From Acidimicrobiales bacterium (GTDB lineage Bacteria; Actinomycetota; Acidimicrobiia; Acidimicrobiales; Iamiaceae): a DNA stretch of 64,000 bases. The notes beneath the pieces were generated by a model that saw nothing but the letters and a program-made list of their open reading frames with translations, was not told where the DNA came from and searched no databases. This document shows positions 17,477-27,800 of this stretch, piece by piece; the stretch's first letter is position 1, and every line of letters starts with the position of its first letter. Position numbers and translations under genes: made by a program. The DNA is taken from positions 1 to 64,000 of the forward strand of contig JAOBWM010000063.1 of the NCBI GenBank assembly GCA_025463365.1, given 5' to 3'.

Positions 17477-18352
17477 TCAGGTGATGAGCGCTGGAGCCAG
17501 GGCGCGCGACTGCTCGAGCGGGAACGCGAGCGGATCGTCGGTCAGGACCTGGATGCAGACGTGGTCGGCGCCGGCATCACGATGCTCCTGGACCCGAGCC
17601 GCGATGGCCGCCTCGTCACCGAACACCACGAGCGCGTCCACCAATCGGTCGCTGCCGCCGTCGGCGAGGTCGTCGTCGGTGAAGCCCTGACGCTTCCAGT
17701 TGTTCGAGTAGTTCGGCAGGCCGAGGTACCTCGACAGGTGGACGCGGGCCGTGGCACGAGCTCGGTCCCGGTCCGTGTCCAACACGACCCCTTGCTCGCA
17801 GGCCACCAGGCGGTCAGGGCCGACCCCCTCACGAGCCCGCGCCGTGAGCTCCGGGGTGACGAGGTACGGATGGGTGCCGGCCGCGCGGGTCCGGGCGAGC
17901 TCGAGCATCTTCGGGCCGAGCGCCGCCAGGACCCGGTCCTCCGGTGCCAACGGCACCTCCGCCGCGTCCAAGGCGTCGAGGTAGGCCGCCATCGTCGCCA
18001 CCGGCCGTTGGTACGCGCCCGGCGAGTGCACGTGGTCGATCAGCGGGCGATGGCTGATCCCGATGCCGCACAGGAAGCGCGGCCCATGCTCGGCCGTCAG
18101 CGCCGCGTGCTGAGCCGCCGTCTCCTCGGGGGTGTGCATCCACAGGTTGAGGATGCCGGTGGCGATCGTGGCCGTCGAAGTCGCGCCGAGCAGGTTGGCG
18201 AGCGGCCCGAACAGGTCGCCGCCGATGTCGGGGATCCACATGGCGGTGTAACCGAGGTCCTCCAGCTCGGTGGCCTGTGCGGCCGCCTCGCCACGATCGC
18301 CGTAGCGCAGCGCGCTGCTCCAGATGCCGGTGCCAGTCAGTCGAGTCGTCAT
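17477..18352 (-). CDS. LLM-class (luciferase-like) F420-type oxidoreductase
   Basis: A 291-residue TIM-barrel flavin/F420 oxidoreductase of the luciferase-like family: LEDLGYTAMWIPDIGG near the N-terminus, TSTATIATGILNLW, FLCGIGISHRPLI and a C-terminal ADHVCIQVLTDD. The family members reduce or oxidise diverse substrates with F420 or FMN. The ATG at 18352 matches the family start. Substrate cannot be inferred. It converges with the NRAMP/PRC operon. Confidence 0.8.
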   Translation of the reverse strand: MTTRLTGTGIWSSALRYGDRGEAAAQATELEDLGYTAMWIPDIGGDLFGPLANLLGATSTATIATGILNLWMHTPEETAAQHAALTAEHGPRFLCGIGISHRPLIDHVHSPGAYQRPVATMAAYLDALDAAEVPLAPEDRVLAALGPKMLELARTRAAGTHPYLVTPELTARAREGVGPDRLVACEQGVVLDTDRDRARATARVHLSRYLGLPNYSNNWKRQGFTDDDLADGGSDRLVDALVVFGDEAAIAARVQEHRDAGADHVCIQVLTDDPLAFPLEQSRALAPALIT

Positions 18353-18466
18353 GGCACCAGCGTTGCAGGCAGAACACCACCACGGTCCGGAGGCCGCTCC
18401 GAGCTCGACATCGGGCCGCCCCGGACGGCACCGATTCGCCACCTGGGAGGTCTCCTCAGGGCGCCG

Positions 18467-19567
18467 TCAGGTGCGGATCAGGATCGGACTTCCGCCGGAC
18501 GGAAGCGTCACGGGGCTGCTGGTGAAGGTCCCGTCCCCGTTGCTGCCGTTCCAGTAGGCGCTGCTGCCGCTGCCCGTCCCGCGGTACCAGAGGATGTCGT
18601 CACCGCTCGAGGCCCCGGCCGTATAGCGACCCACCACAGGCGTGTAGGTACCGTCGATGTGGAGGGTCGTGACGACGACGGGGCTGTCGGCGACGAAGTT
18701 CCACAACGGGTCCGGCTTGGGTCCGGGCGCGTACCAGAGGATGTCACTCTCGAAGGAGCCCACTCTCGTGTCGAACCCTCCGACGACCGGGATGTAGGTG
18801 CCGACGATCGAGTAGTGGGCGATGGTCCCGGCGGCGAAGTCGTAGAGGTCGTCGGCGCCGGAGCCGGGGCGGTACAGGAAGAGGTTGTAACCGCTCGGGC
18901 TGCGCAGGACGAGGGGTTGAGCGGCGCTGCCAAGGGAATGCGCCGTCTGGGTGATGGAGCCGTCGCGGTTGAAGTCCCAGAGCGAGGACACGCCATTGGG
19001 CTTCAGCCAGAGGATGTCGTCGGAGAGGTCGGTGGTGGCGCCGTCATCCCACTTGAAGCCCCCGACGATCGGCGTGTAGGTGCCACTGATCGACAGGGCG
19101 CTCCTGGTGATCGTGCCGTCGTTGTTGAACACCCAGAGCGGGTCAGGGGTCGGCCCGGGGGCGTAGAAGAGGATGTCGTCGTGGTCGTTTGCCCCGGTGG
19201 CGCCTTCCTTGAAGATGCCGACCACCGGCGTGTAGGTCCCGCTGATCGAGATCGGGATGCTCGTATGGGACCCGTCTGCCTGCATCTTCCAGAGCACGTC
19301 GGTCGCCGTGCCCGGCCGGTACCAGAGGATGTCCTGGGTCGTGTCCCCGACGAAGTCGCCCACGATGCTCTGGTAGGTCTGCGTGATCGACGTCGGCGTC
19401 GTGCCCTCGGGCGTCCAGAACACATCGGAGGCCGAACCGGCGCGGTAGATCAGCACCCGGTCGGTCGGTGTCGCCGCGGTAGCGGGTCGAGGCCCCACGA
19501 CGACGAGGACGCTGAGCACGGTCAAGGCCGCGACCGACCGCACCGAGAAACGCCTGGTCCTGTCCAT
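18467..19567 (-). CDS. Secreted FG-GAP/VCBS-like repeat protein
   Basis: A 366-residue secreted protein with a signal peptide (basic RRFSVRSVAALTVLS, cleavage after ATAA) followed by seven or so repeats built around DDILWYRPG or DILWYAPG and GTYTPVVGxF. These resemble FG-GAP/VCBS-type beta-propeller blades, usually extracellular. ATG at 19567 has GGAGG about six bases upstream. The repeats are similar enough to suggest internal duplication. No enzymatic domain is attached. Confidence 0.75.
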   Translation of the reverse strand: MDRTRRFSVRSVAALTVLSVLVVVGPRPATAATPTDRVLIYRAGSASDVFWTPEGTTPTSITQTYQSIVGDFVGDTTQDILWYRPGTATDVLWKMQADGSHTSIPISISGTYTPVVGIFKEGATGANDHDDILFYAPGPTPDPLWVFNNDGTITRSALSISGTYTPIVGGFKWDDGATTDLSDDILWLKPNGVSSLWDFNRDGSITQTAHSLGSAAQPLVLRSPSGYNLFLYRPGSGADDLYDFAAGTIAHYSIVGTYIPVVGGFDTRVGSFESDILWYAPGPKPDPLWNFVADSPVVVTTLHIDGTYTPVVGRYTAGASSGDDILWYRGTGSGSSAYWNGSNGDGTFTSSPVTLPSGGSPILIRT

Positions 19568-19804
19568 GCCAACCCTCCGACTCGACACACCGGCGCCGGC
19601 CATCCGCCGGGCCTCGGTCGTCGCCGTGGACCCTACCGGCGGTATTGGCTTCCATGTTCGGAAGACCGGGAGGCCACCAGAGGGTTCCACGCACTCCGCG
19701 ACCTCGGAGTTCAAGTCTTCGTTCGCCCCGCCGATGGTCACTCCGTGGGTGATGCGCTCAGCTCGGGGAGGTTGGGCCCGATCTCCGATCGGCTTGGCGG
19801 CTGG

Positions 19805-21100
19805 ATGATCAGCGCGACCTTGCGGATCTCGGGCCGGTCTGCCTGGCTGTTGATCGCGGTCGGCCTCGCAGTTTGCTGGGGGACGACCCTCGTGTTGGGC
19901 GGCGAGGCGCACGTTCCACCGCACCTCTTCTACATTCCGATCGTCTTCGCCGGCGTCCGCTTCGGCCTCGGAGGGTCCCTGCTGACGGCAATCGCGTCGG
20001 GAGTGATTGCCGGACCTCTCACGCCGGCCGATGTCGCCCTCCACACCGCTCAGCCCTTTTCGTCGTGGGGCACGCGGGCCGTCTTCTTCATCTTGATCGG
20101 TCAGGCCCTCACCGCGATCGCAACGATCACGACGTCGACGATGGCGGCCGAGCTCGCCGACCTTCGTGGCGCGAAGGCGCTGTGGAGTGCGTTGGATCAA
20201 GATCGCTTCGAGGTGTATTTCCAGCCCATCGTGTCCCTCGCGACCGGGAACAGCGTCGTGGGGGCAGAGGCGCTCGTCCGCTTGAACGATCGAGACCGCG
20301 GCGTGGTCTGCCCGGACGACTTCATTCCTCTCGCCGAGAGGACCGGGATGATCCGGGCGATCGGCGTCTACGTGCTTCGGTCGGCGTGTGCGCACACGGT
20401 TGGTTGGCAGCAGCGTGCGCTCGTCGGGCCGGACTTCATGCTCAGTGTGAACGTCTCCGCACGCGAACTGGACGCTCCGGCGTACGCGGCACGGGTTGGC
20501 GAGGTCTTGGACGAGACCGGGCTGGACCCGGCTTGCCTGCAGCTCGAGATCACCGAGACGGCTCTCGCCGACGACCCCCGTGTGTTCCTCGACACGCTCC
20601 ACGATCTGCGACGCCTCGGCGTCCGGATTGCCATCGACGACTTCGGCATCGGTCAGTCGACGCTCGCTGAGGTTCAGCGGATACCAGCTGACGTCATCAA
20701 GATCGACAAGGCGTTCGTCGCCACGCTCGGCGACGGCGCCAACGGCTCGGCAATCGCAGCCAACGTGCTATCGCTGGCGGTCTCGCTCGGACTCGTGCCA
20801 GTCGCGGAAGGCGTGGAGACCGACGAGCAGGCGGCCATCCTGACGAAGCTCGGATGTGACCTGGCGCAGGGTTACTTCTTCAGCCGACCGATTCCATCAG
20901 CCCGATTCGAACTGCTCCTGGGCCTGCCCCCGGTTCGGTTGACATCCCCGGGAAGCCCTGCCTCGCGCAACGGATGTTCCGATGCCGAAGAGGTTCCCAC
21001 TCCCGAACACGGAGTCGTGGCCTTCACGGTTCCGGGCATGGGCGAGTTCATCCAACGCCAACCGGAGCCCGGCCCCCGCCCCGACCGTACGTCGACTTGA
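19805..21100 (+). CDS. Membrane EAL-domain c-di-GMP phosphodiesterase
   Basis: A 431-residue protein. The first 110 residues form about four hydrophobic helices (LFYIPIVFAGVRFG, AVFFILIGQALTAIA), a membrane sensor. The EAL domain has FQPIVSL, the signature GAEALVRL, SVNVSAREL, ITETAL, IDDFGIGQS, KIDKAFV and AEGVET, so the metal-binding and catalytic residues look intact and it should hydrolyse cyclic di-GMP. No GGDEF domain is present. ATG at 19805 is the first good start; the frame is open far upstream without coding character. Confidence 0.85.
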   Translation: MISATLRISGRSAWLLIAVGLAVCWGTTLVLGGEAHVPPHLFYIPIVFAGVRFGLGGSLLTAIASGVIAGPLTPADVALHTAQPFSSWGTRAVFFILIGQALTAIATITTSTMAAELADLRGAKALWSALDQDRFEVYFQPIVSLATGNSVVGAEALVRLNDRDRGVVCPDDFIPLAERTGMIRAIGVYVLRSACAHTVGWQQRALVGPDFMLSVNVSARELDAPAYAARVGEVLDETGLDPACLQLEITETALADDPRVFLDTLHDLRRLGVRIAIDDFGIGQSTLAEVQRIPADVIKIDKAFVATLGDGANGSAIAANVLSLAVSLGLVPVAEGVETDEQAAILTKLGCDLAQGYFFSRPIPSARFELLLGLPPVRLTSPGSPASRNGCSDAEEVPTPEHGVVAFTVPGMGEFIQRQPEPGPRPDRTST

Positions 21101-21156
21101 CGCCCCTTCCGGTCGAGGAGACCGATGGGCTCAACCAGCCGAGGCGCGGCACGTCA

Positions 21157-21549
21157 TCACGACGGTGCGACCACCAAGATCCCAAGCGCCTCCGCAGCCG
21201 ATGCGAGGCGATCGTCGTACGTGATCATGCCGTCGAGATCGTCGCCGAGGTCCAGTGCGGCTGCGAGGTGAAGCGCATCGAGGCTCCGGAGCAGGTCGGG
21301 CTCCAAGTCGGCCGCCCGTTCGAACAACGGCGTCGAGAGGGTCAGCAGGACGAGCGAGTCAAGCACGACCCTCGCCTGGTGCATCTGATCAGGAGCACCT
21401 CTCCGCGTGGCCCGCAGCAGTTCGGTGCGGAGCAGGTCGCTCGAGACGATCGGCTCGTTGGCCTTGCGCACCCAGGACCGCAATGCCTTCGAGCCGACTT
21501 CCTCGACGACCAGCTTCACGGCTGCGGAGGTGTCCAAGTAGTAGGCCAT
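21157..21549 (-). CDS. vapC: VapC-like PIN-domain toxin
   Basis: A 130-residue PIN-domain ribonuclease: YYLDTSAAVKLVVEE carries the first acidic residue, SSDLLRTELLRA the second, LRSLDALHLAAAL the third and MITYDDRLASAA the fourth, all as in VapC. It would cleave RNA when its antitoxin is lost. It starts 13 bases after the antitoxin gene. The symbol is by family, since many VapC proteins exist. Confidence 0.85.
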   Translation of the reverse strand: MAYYLDTSAAVKLVVEEVGSKALRSWVRKANEPIVSSDLLRTELLRATRRGAPDQMHQARVVLDSLVLLTLSTPLFERAADLEPDLLRSLDALHLAAALDLGDDLDGMITYDDRLASAAEALGILVVAPS

Positions 21550-21562
21550 CGCTGCCGGCGCG

Positions 21563-21838
21563 CTAGTAGCGCTCGGCGTCGCGCATCTCGGCGAGCGTCG
21601 CAGAGAGAGAGGACCGACCCGCCTTGCGACGGGCCGGAGCCGGAAGCTGCGACAACGGACGCTTCGGCAGACGAGCGCGACCGGAGGCAACGAGCGCGTT
21701 CAGACGGCCAGATGGGATCGGCACGACCAGAGCAACCGGCCGACCTCGATCGGTGATCGTCACCTCGTCTCCAGCGGCCGCCGCCGCAACCACGGCGGAA
21801 GCGTTCTGCTTCAAGGCTCGGACACCGACCTGACCCAT
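21563..21838 (-). CDS. vapB: Phd/YefM-type antitoxin
   Basis: A 91-residue protein with the Phd fold: VGVRALKQNASAVVAAAAAG and EVTITDRGRPVALVVPI form the DNA-binding N-terminus, and the basic C-terminal tail (PARRKAGRSSLSATL) is the likely toxin-binding part. It lies directly upstream of the PIN toxin, and a palindrome overlaps its start, as expected for an autoregulated module. Confidence 0.8.
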   Translation of the reverse strand: MGQVGVRALKQNASAVVAAAAAGDEVTITDRGRPVALVVPIPSGRLNALVASGRARLPKRPLSQLPAPARRKAGRSSLSATLAEMRDAERY

Positions 21839-21858
21839 GTGCTACATCGTAGCTCACG
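21838..21858 (-). promoter_or_regulatory. Likely autoregulatory operator of the toxin-antitoxin pair
   Basis: Read on the minus strand, GCTAC and GTAGC arms flank GAT, extended outward with partial symmetry (GTGAGCTAC ... GTAGCACAT, 7 of 9). It touches the antitoxin ATG, where Phd-type antitoxins usually bind. Binding is inference. Confidence 0.45.
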
Positions 21859-22162
21859 GACCACCGAACACAACTGAAGGCTCGGGTCGTGGCAAAAGGT
21901 CGGCCGCTATGAAGCCCCAGCCGGCGACGGCAGCGGGGCCGAGATCGTGGGTGGGGGGAGCTGGCGCAGGGTGCCTTCTGTGCCGGGACTCGTGGACCTT
22001 CTGATGTCGACAAAGAGTGGCGGGGCTTCCTGCAACAGTGCCTGGGAATTGAGCATTGGCTACTCAAGACGCTCTGGGACCTGCTCGGTACGTTCTGTTC
22101 GGAACCCAGGACCCGCGACTGCGGCGCCGGGGCACATCGGGCAAACACAAAGGACGGGAACC
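21859..22162. other. Intergenic region between toxin-antitoxin and surface-protein genes
   Basis: No gene seen. It should hold the divergent promoters for the antitoxin and the collagen-like protein. No clear hexamers could be assigned by eye. Confidence 0.4.
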
Positions 22163-23068
22163 ATGACCTACCGAGTCGACGATCGCACGCGGGCCGGCCG
22201 AGGACGAAGGTTCGCGAAGGTGGGCGTGCTGGTGGCCGCGTTCAGCTTCGCGGGATCGGCGGTGGCGTTCGGGGCGATCCCGGATGCGGCAACGAACACG
22301 ATCTTCGGCTGCTACACCACCGCCACCGGAGCGCTGCGGGTGATCGACCCCGGCGCGGGTCAGAGCTGCGCGGCGGGACAGGTCGCCCTGAACTGGTCGC
22401 AGCAGTCGCTCAGCTGGAAGGGAGCCTGGAGCAACGCCCTCACCTACGCCAAACAGGACGTCGTCTCACAGAACGGGGCGTCCTACATCTCCAAGGTGGA
22501 CGGCAACCTCAACTTCGCCCCGGCCGGCAACGCCGCGAAGTGGGGCCTCCTCGCCGCCAAGGGCGCCACGGGTCCCGCGGGACCCATGGGTGCCACCGGG
22601 CTCGAGGGCCCGACCGGCCCGGCGGGCTCGCCGGACACCCCCCAGGAGGTGTTGGACAAGATCGTCCAGGTCGACGGGCAGGGCTCCGGGCTCGATTCGA
22701 GCTTCCTCGACGGCATCGACTCAACGGGCTTCCTCCGGAACAACGGCAAGGCGGTCGACGCCGACAAGCTCGACGGCCTGAACTCCACCGCCTTCGCCAC
22801 GAAGGCGACGAAGAGCTCAGGCTCGATCGGCCTCACCGCGATCCCCGCGAACACGTGCAAGGACATCGTGTTGGGGATCGCCAACGTGCTGCCGGGCGAC
22901 ATCGTGACGGTCCGGGTGAAGGAGGGCGACACCATCCCCGCCCGCCTGACCTTCCATGAGATGGACGTGCCCGCCGCGGGCAAGCTCAACATGCGGGTGT
23001 GCAACGGCACGAGCGCCGCTTCGCTGGCCGACAGCGACATCCAGCTCCGCTGGTACGCCCTGCGGTGA
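22163..23068 (+). CDS. Secreted protein with short collagen-like stretch
   Basis: A 301-residue secreted protein. A signal peptide (VGVLVAAFSFAGSAVAFGA) precedes an N-terminal domain with a carbohydrate-binding-like pattern (WKGAWSNALTYAKQDVVSQN, as in chitin-binding ChiC-type modules). Then come about eight Gly-X-Y triplets (GATGPAGPMGATGLEGPTG), and a C-terminal domain of about 90 residues with DKLDGLNSTAFATK. Such proteins are common on actinobacterial surfaces; function unknown. ATG at 22163 follows AAGGACGGGAACC. Confidence 0.7.
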   Translation: MTYRVDDRTRAGRGRRFAKVGVLVAAFSFAGSAVAFGAIPDAATNTIFGCYTTATGALRVIDPGAGQSCAAGQVALNWSQQSLSWKGAWSNALTYAKQDVVSQNGASYISKVDGNLNFAPAGNAAKWGLLAAKGATGPAGPMGATGLEGPTGPAGSPDTPQEVLDKIVQVDGQGSGLDSSFLDGIDSTGFLRNNGKAVDADKLDGLNSTAFATKATKSSGSIGLTAIPANTCKDIVLGIANVLPGDIVTVRVKEGDTIPARLTFHEMDVPAAGKLNMRVCNGTSAASLADSDIQLRWYALR

Positions 23069-23459
23069 ACCGAGGGGCGACACCGGCCGGAGCGGCGACG
23101 ACCTGCTCCGCCCGGTGCGCTTCACCCCTTCGATCCCACCGCCTCGAGCGTCGGAGGCAGCGGATGGACGACGACGAGGCGGCGGCGTCGTGGAGCAGAA
23201 GCTCCTCGATGGGCAACGTGGCGTGAGAGGAATCGCCGGCGAGTCACGAAGCTCCGCGTCGTCGTTGATGCCCGTACTGCGACCCGAGCGCTGCGACCCG
23301 AGCGATCGGTCGGCCGGGCGCCTCAGCCCTGCGACCGGCGGCTCGAGCCCGCTCGGACCTGGTGGCGTCGAAGCGGCGTGGCAGCCAGCGGGAGCAACAC
23401 CTGGAACACTGGCGGGACCGGTCGCCCCTGGGGGCCGGGCGAGCCTTGGAGGGGTGGCA
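23069..23459. other. Intergenic region, nothing identified
   Basis: Translations on both strands are short or Arg/Pro-rich without motifs. The region probably contains the terminator of the collagen-like gene and the promoter of the next gene; the ribosome site of the next gene (TTGGAGG) is at its end. Confidence 0.4.
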
Positions 23460-24827
23460 ATGAGCGTGGTCGATGAGTATGAGGTGGATCGGGTGCGCCT
23501 GGCGGCGCTCGAGGCGGAGCTGGCCGAGATGCGTCAGCAGATGGCCGAGCTGCGCGCCCAGGTGCGTGGGGGCCCGGGCGAGGCGAGCCCCTCGACCGAC
23601 GCTCCTGCGCCCTTCGAGGGCGGTGACGAAGGAGCCCGGTCGGTGAGTCGGCGGGGCCTGATCGCCGGGGCCGCCGGCGCCGTCGTGGCGGGGGCTGCCG
23701 TCATCGTGGGGAACGCCGCCCCGGCGGCGGCGAACGGCCAGAACCAGTCCTTGACGCTCGGAGACTTCACCAACTCGTGCACCACCACGACGGGCCTCCA
23801 CGCCACGAACGTCGGGCCCGTGCTGATGGTGACCAGCTACGGCAACGACGGATCCAACGCCGCCCAGTTCTACGTGCACGACGCCACCGGCACGGGAGCG
23901 GTCACCCACCACGAGACCGCCGGCCTCGGCCCCGCCGCCGAGTTCATCGCCTCGAACACGGCGAGCACGGCTTCCGCCGTGGCCGTGAACACGAGCGGCA
24001 ACGGTTCGGCCGGCTCGTTCGTCGTGACCAAGACCTCGAACACCGCCGCGGGCCTCGGCGTCCTCCACCGGGGCACCGGCTCCGCGGTGAACTCGGTCAA
24101 CAGCGGTGGAGGGAGCGCCGGCTTCTTCGGGGCCAACGGCGCCAAGGAGGCGCTGTTCGTCGCGATGACCGGCACGGGAAGCGCGCTGGTGGTCAACAGC
24201 ACCAGTACGACGAGCACGAACCCCACGATGTCCGTCCAGACCACGGCACCGGCGCCTGCGATCCGCGCCAAGGGCCCGATCACCAACCTCAGCCTCTCGG
24301 CTCGCACCAGCAGTGGCGCGCCGACCGCCGACACCGTGTCGCACAGCGCGGGCGATCTCGTGGAGGACTCGACCGGCACCCTGTGGGTGTGCGTCACCGG
24401 GGGGACGCCCGGCCAGTGGCGCAAGCTCGCCGGTCCCGCCACCGCAGGAGCGCTCCACGTCCTGTCGACGCCGGTGCGGATCTACGACTCGCGGACCGGC
24501 ACGCCTCCCGCCATCGGCTCGAAGACCAAGCTCGCCAGCAACGTCGCTCGGACCGTCGACCTCACCGTGAACAGCTCCGGCGTCCCGGCCGGCGCGATCG
24601 CAGCCATGGTCACCCTCCTGATCGTCAACGCCGCGCCCGGGAGCGCGAACTTCACGCTCTGGAAGAACGGGACCGCCCAGCCATCGTCGAACACCATGGT
24701 CTGGGGCGGCAGCGTCGGCCGCTTCTCGACGCTCGCCGTCACGTCACTGGATCCGTCCGGCAAGGCCCAGGTCGTATCGAGCGTGGCGACCGACGTCGTC
24801 ATCGACGTCGTCGGCTACTACCGCTGA
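23460..24827 (+). CDS. Tat-exported surface protein of unknown function
   Basis: A 455-residue protein. A coiled coil (LAALEAELAEMRQQMAELRA) at residues 10-40 is followed by a Tat-type signal (SRRGLIAGAAGAVVAGAAV). The mature part is a beta-rich Gly/Ala/Ser/Thr region like a beta-helix (residues 90-270), then a conserved C-terminal domain of about 120 residues (LHVLSTPVRIYDSRTG to VVIDVVGYYR) widespread in actinobacterial secreted proteins. Having a coiled coil in front of the signal is unusual. A deleted copy of its middle lies at 29528-29724. Confidence 0.7.
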   Translation: MSVVDEYEVDRVRLAALEAELAEMRQQMAELRAQVRGGPGEASPSTDAPAPFEGGDEGARSVSRRGLIAGAAGAVVAGAAVIVGNAAPAAANGQNQSLTLGDFTNSCTTTTGLHATNVGPVLMVTSYGNDGSNAAQFYVHDATGTGAVTHHETAGLGPAAEFIASNTASTASAVAVNTSGNGSAGSFVVTKTSNTAAGLGVLHRGTGSAVNSVNSGGGSAGFFGANGAKEALFVAMTGTGSALVVNSTSTTSTNPTMSVQTTAPAPAIRAKGPITNLSLSARTSSGAPTADTVSHSAGDLVEDSTGTLWVCVTGGTPGQWRKLAGPATAGALHVLSTPVRIYDSRTGTPPAIGSKTKLASNVARTVDLTVNSSGVPAGAIAAMVTLLIVNAAPGSANFTLWKNGTAQPSSNTMVWGGSVGRFSTLAVTSLDPSGKAQVVSSVATDVVIDVVGYYR

Positions 24828-24842
24828 TTCCGCTGAGGTCCA

Positions 24843-27800
24843 TCACCAGCGCGGGGCGTACCACCTCTCGTTGGCTGAGGCAGTCCTGACCGTGGCCTGC
24901 TTCGTGGGGCCGCCGATCGGCGCGGTCGCGGCAGAGCCGGACGACTGGGCGCCGGTCCCGACGTCGTTGATGGCGGCCACCTTGAAGGTGTAGGAGCTTC
25001 CCGACGTCAGCCCGGTGACGGCCTGGCTCGTCGCCGTGGAGTGGAAGGTCTGCGCCGACTGGGCCACGCCCCCGATGTACGGCGTCACCACGTAGCCGGA
25101 GATCGGCGAGCCGTTGGCCGCAGGAGCCGTCCAGCTGACCGTGGCCTGGCCGGTGCCGGCCGTGGCCGTGACCCCGGTCGGCGCCGACGGGAGGCCGACC
25201 TTCACCGCGCCGGTCGTGCCGTACGGGCCGGCGCCCACCGCGTTGATCCCGGCGATCCGGAACGTGTAGGTGGTCCCGTTGACGAGCCCGGTGACGATCT
25301 GCGCCGTGTTCGTGTTGTTGAAGGTCTGCGGCGTCATGACCGTGGTGCCCTTGACCGGCGTGACCACGTAACCGGTGATCGGCGAACCGTTGGCGACCGA
25401 GGCCTGAAACGCGACCTTGGCCGAAGAGTCGAGCGGCGCCCCGTTCGGGAAGCCCGGCGAGGTCGGCGTGCCCACCTTGATGGCCGTCGTGGTGCTCGGC
25501 GGGCTGGCCCCCATCGCGTTCACCGCGGAGATCTTGAAGGTGTAGGTGGTACCGCTGGTGAGGCCGGTGACGATGTCGTTCAAGTTGGCGTTGTTGAACG
25601 TCTGCGGCGTCTGGGCCACCGTCCCGATGTAGGGCGTGATCACGTGCGACGTGATCGGGGACCCGTTGGCGCCGGCGGCGAGCCACGCCACCTTGGCGGT
25701 GCCGTTGCCCGGCTGCGAGGACGGGAACCCGGGCGAGGTCGGGGCGCCGACGACGACCGTGTTGGTGGTGGCGTAGGGGCCGGTGCCGACGCTGTTGGTG
25801 GCCGCCACCCGGAACGAGTACGTCGTGCCGTTGGTGAGGCCGGACACCGTGAGCTGCTGGGATGCCGGCGTGTTGAACACCTGTGGGGCCAGCACCGTGC
25901 TGCCCTGCACCGGCCAGACCGTGTAGCTCGTGAGCGGCGCGGCGTTGGCCGCCGGGATCAGGTAGATGACGTTGGCCGTGGTGTTGCCGGGCATCGCCGA
26001 CTGGAACGCCGGGTTCGCCGGCGTTCCCTCGATGATCACGCCGGTCTGGCTCTGCGGGCCGGTGCCGATGCTGTTGAACGCTGCGATCTTGAAGGAGTAC
26101 GAGGTGCCGACGGTGAACCCGGTCAGCACCTGCACGGTCGACGTCGAGTTGAACGTGACCGGGGTCTGGGCCACCGAGCCGATGTAGGGCGTGACGATGT
26201 AGCCCTGGAGCGGGGCGCCGTTGGCCACCGAGGCCGCCCAGGTGAGGCGGGCGGTGGTGGTGCCGGGGACGGCCGTCGGGAAGCCCGGGCCGGTGGGCGT
26301 GCCCACGATGATCGGGGTGGTGACGGCCTCGATGCCGACGCCGTTGCCGTTGATGGCGGCCACGCCGAAGGAGTACGTCGTGCCGTTGGCGAGCCCGGTC
26401 ACCACATCGCTGGTGGCCGTCGTGTTGAAGGTCTGCGGGGCCTGCGGGGTCGTGCCGATGTAGGGCGTGATGCGGTACCCGGTGATGGACGACCCGTTGT
26501 TGCCCGGCGTCGTCCACGCCACCTTGGCGGTGGCGTTGCCCGGCTGCGACGTCTGGAACCCAGGGGCCAGCGGCGATCCGGCGGTGACCGAACCGGAGTC
26601 AGGGGACTCGGCACCGGCGCCGACGGCGTTCTTGGCCGCCACCCGGAACGTGTAGGTGGTCCCGTTGGTGAGCCCGGTGACGGTCTGGGTCTTGGCCGTC
26701 GAGTTGAACACCACCTGGGCTTGGGCCGCGCCGGAGATGTAGGGCGTGACGACGTAGCCGGTGATCGCCGCGCCGCCCGTGCTGGCCGGCGCCGTCCACG
26801 TGACGGTCGCGCTGCCGTTGCCGGGGATGGCCTTGGTGACGGCCGGGGCGCTCGGCACGTCCGGCAGGGTCACCGAGCTCGATGGGCCCGACTCGGCGCC
26901 GGTGCCCACCGCGTTGGTGGCCGAGACCGTGAACGTGTAGGTGGCGCCGTCGGTGAGCCCGGTGACGGTGCGGGTGGTGACCGACGCGTCGAACAGCGAG
27001 GCGGGTTGGGCCACCGCGCCGAGGTATGGCGTGACGACGTAGCCGGTGAGGGACGTGCCACCGTCGTCGGCCGGTGCGGTCCAGCTCACGCTGGCCTGGT
27101 GGACGCCTGCTGTGGCGCTCACGCCCGTAGGCGTGCCGGCCACGGTGGTGGCCACCGGGGTGACGTCGGCCGACGGGTCCGAGTCCGTGCTCCCCACCAC
27201 GTTGGTGGCGGAGACGATGATGTTGTACGTGGTCCCGTTCGTGAGGCCGGTGAGCGCGCGGGTGGTGGCGGAGGTGTCGAAGTCCGCCGTCACGTCGGGG
27301 TTGCCGAAGCTGGTGGCCCTCAGGGAGTAGCCGGTGAGCGGCGAGCCCCCGTCTGACACAGGAGCCTCCCAGGACACGGTGGCCTTGGCGTTGCCGCCCA
27401 CCGCACTCACGTTCGTGGGCTTGCCCGGAGCGGAGGCGGGGGTCACGGCGTTGGAGGCAGCCGACTGGCCGCCGGTGCCGATGGCGTTGATGGCCGCCAC
27501 CTTGAACGTGTAGCTCGTGCCGTTGGTGAGGCCGGTGACCGTCTGCGATGTCGCCGTCGAGTTGAACGTCTGCGTCGCTTGGGCGACGGCACCGACGTAG
27601 GGCGTCACCACGTAGCCGGTGATGGCCGAACCGCCGTCGGACGCGGGCGCCGTCCAGGTCAGGCCGGCTTGGGCATCGCCCGGCGTGGCCGTGCCGATGG
27701 TGGGCGCGCCGGGCGCGGCCTTGATGCAGCCGGACAGCTGGAAGCTCGCGTTGCGGGTGGCCCAGTTGAAGCTGCCGTTGCTGGGCAGGTACTCGGTGGA

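Noticed and set aside
17306-19804. Upstream extension of the EAL gene frame (more than 800 codons)
   Set aside because: It runs antisense to two real minus-strand genes and has shadow composition; the EAL protein starts at 19805.
25041-27356. A 771-codon plus-strand frame
   Set aside because: Antisense to the fibronectin repeats; its apparent periodicity only mirrors them.
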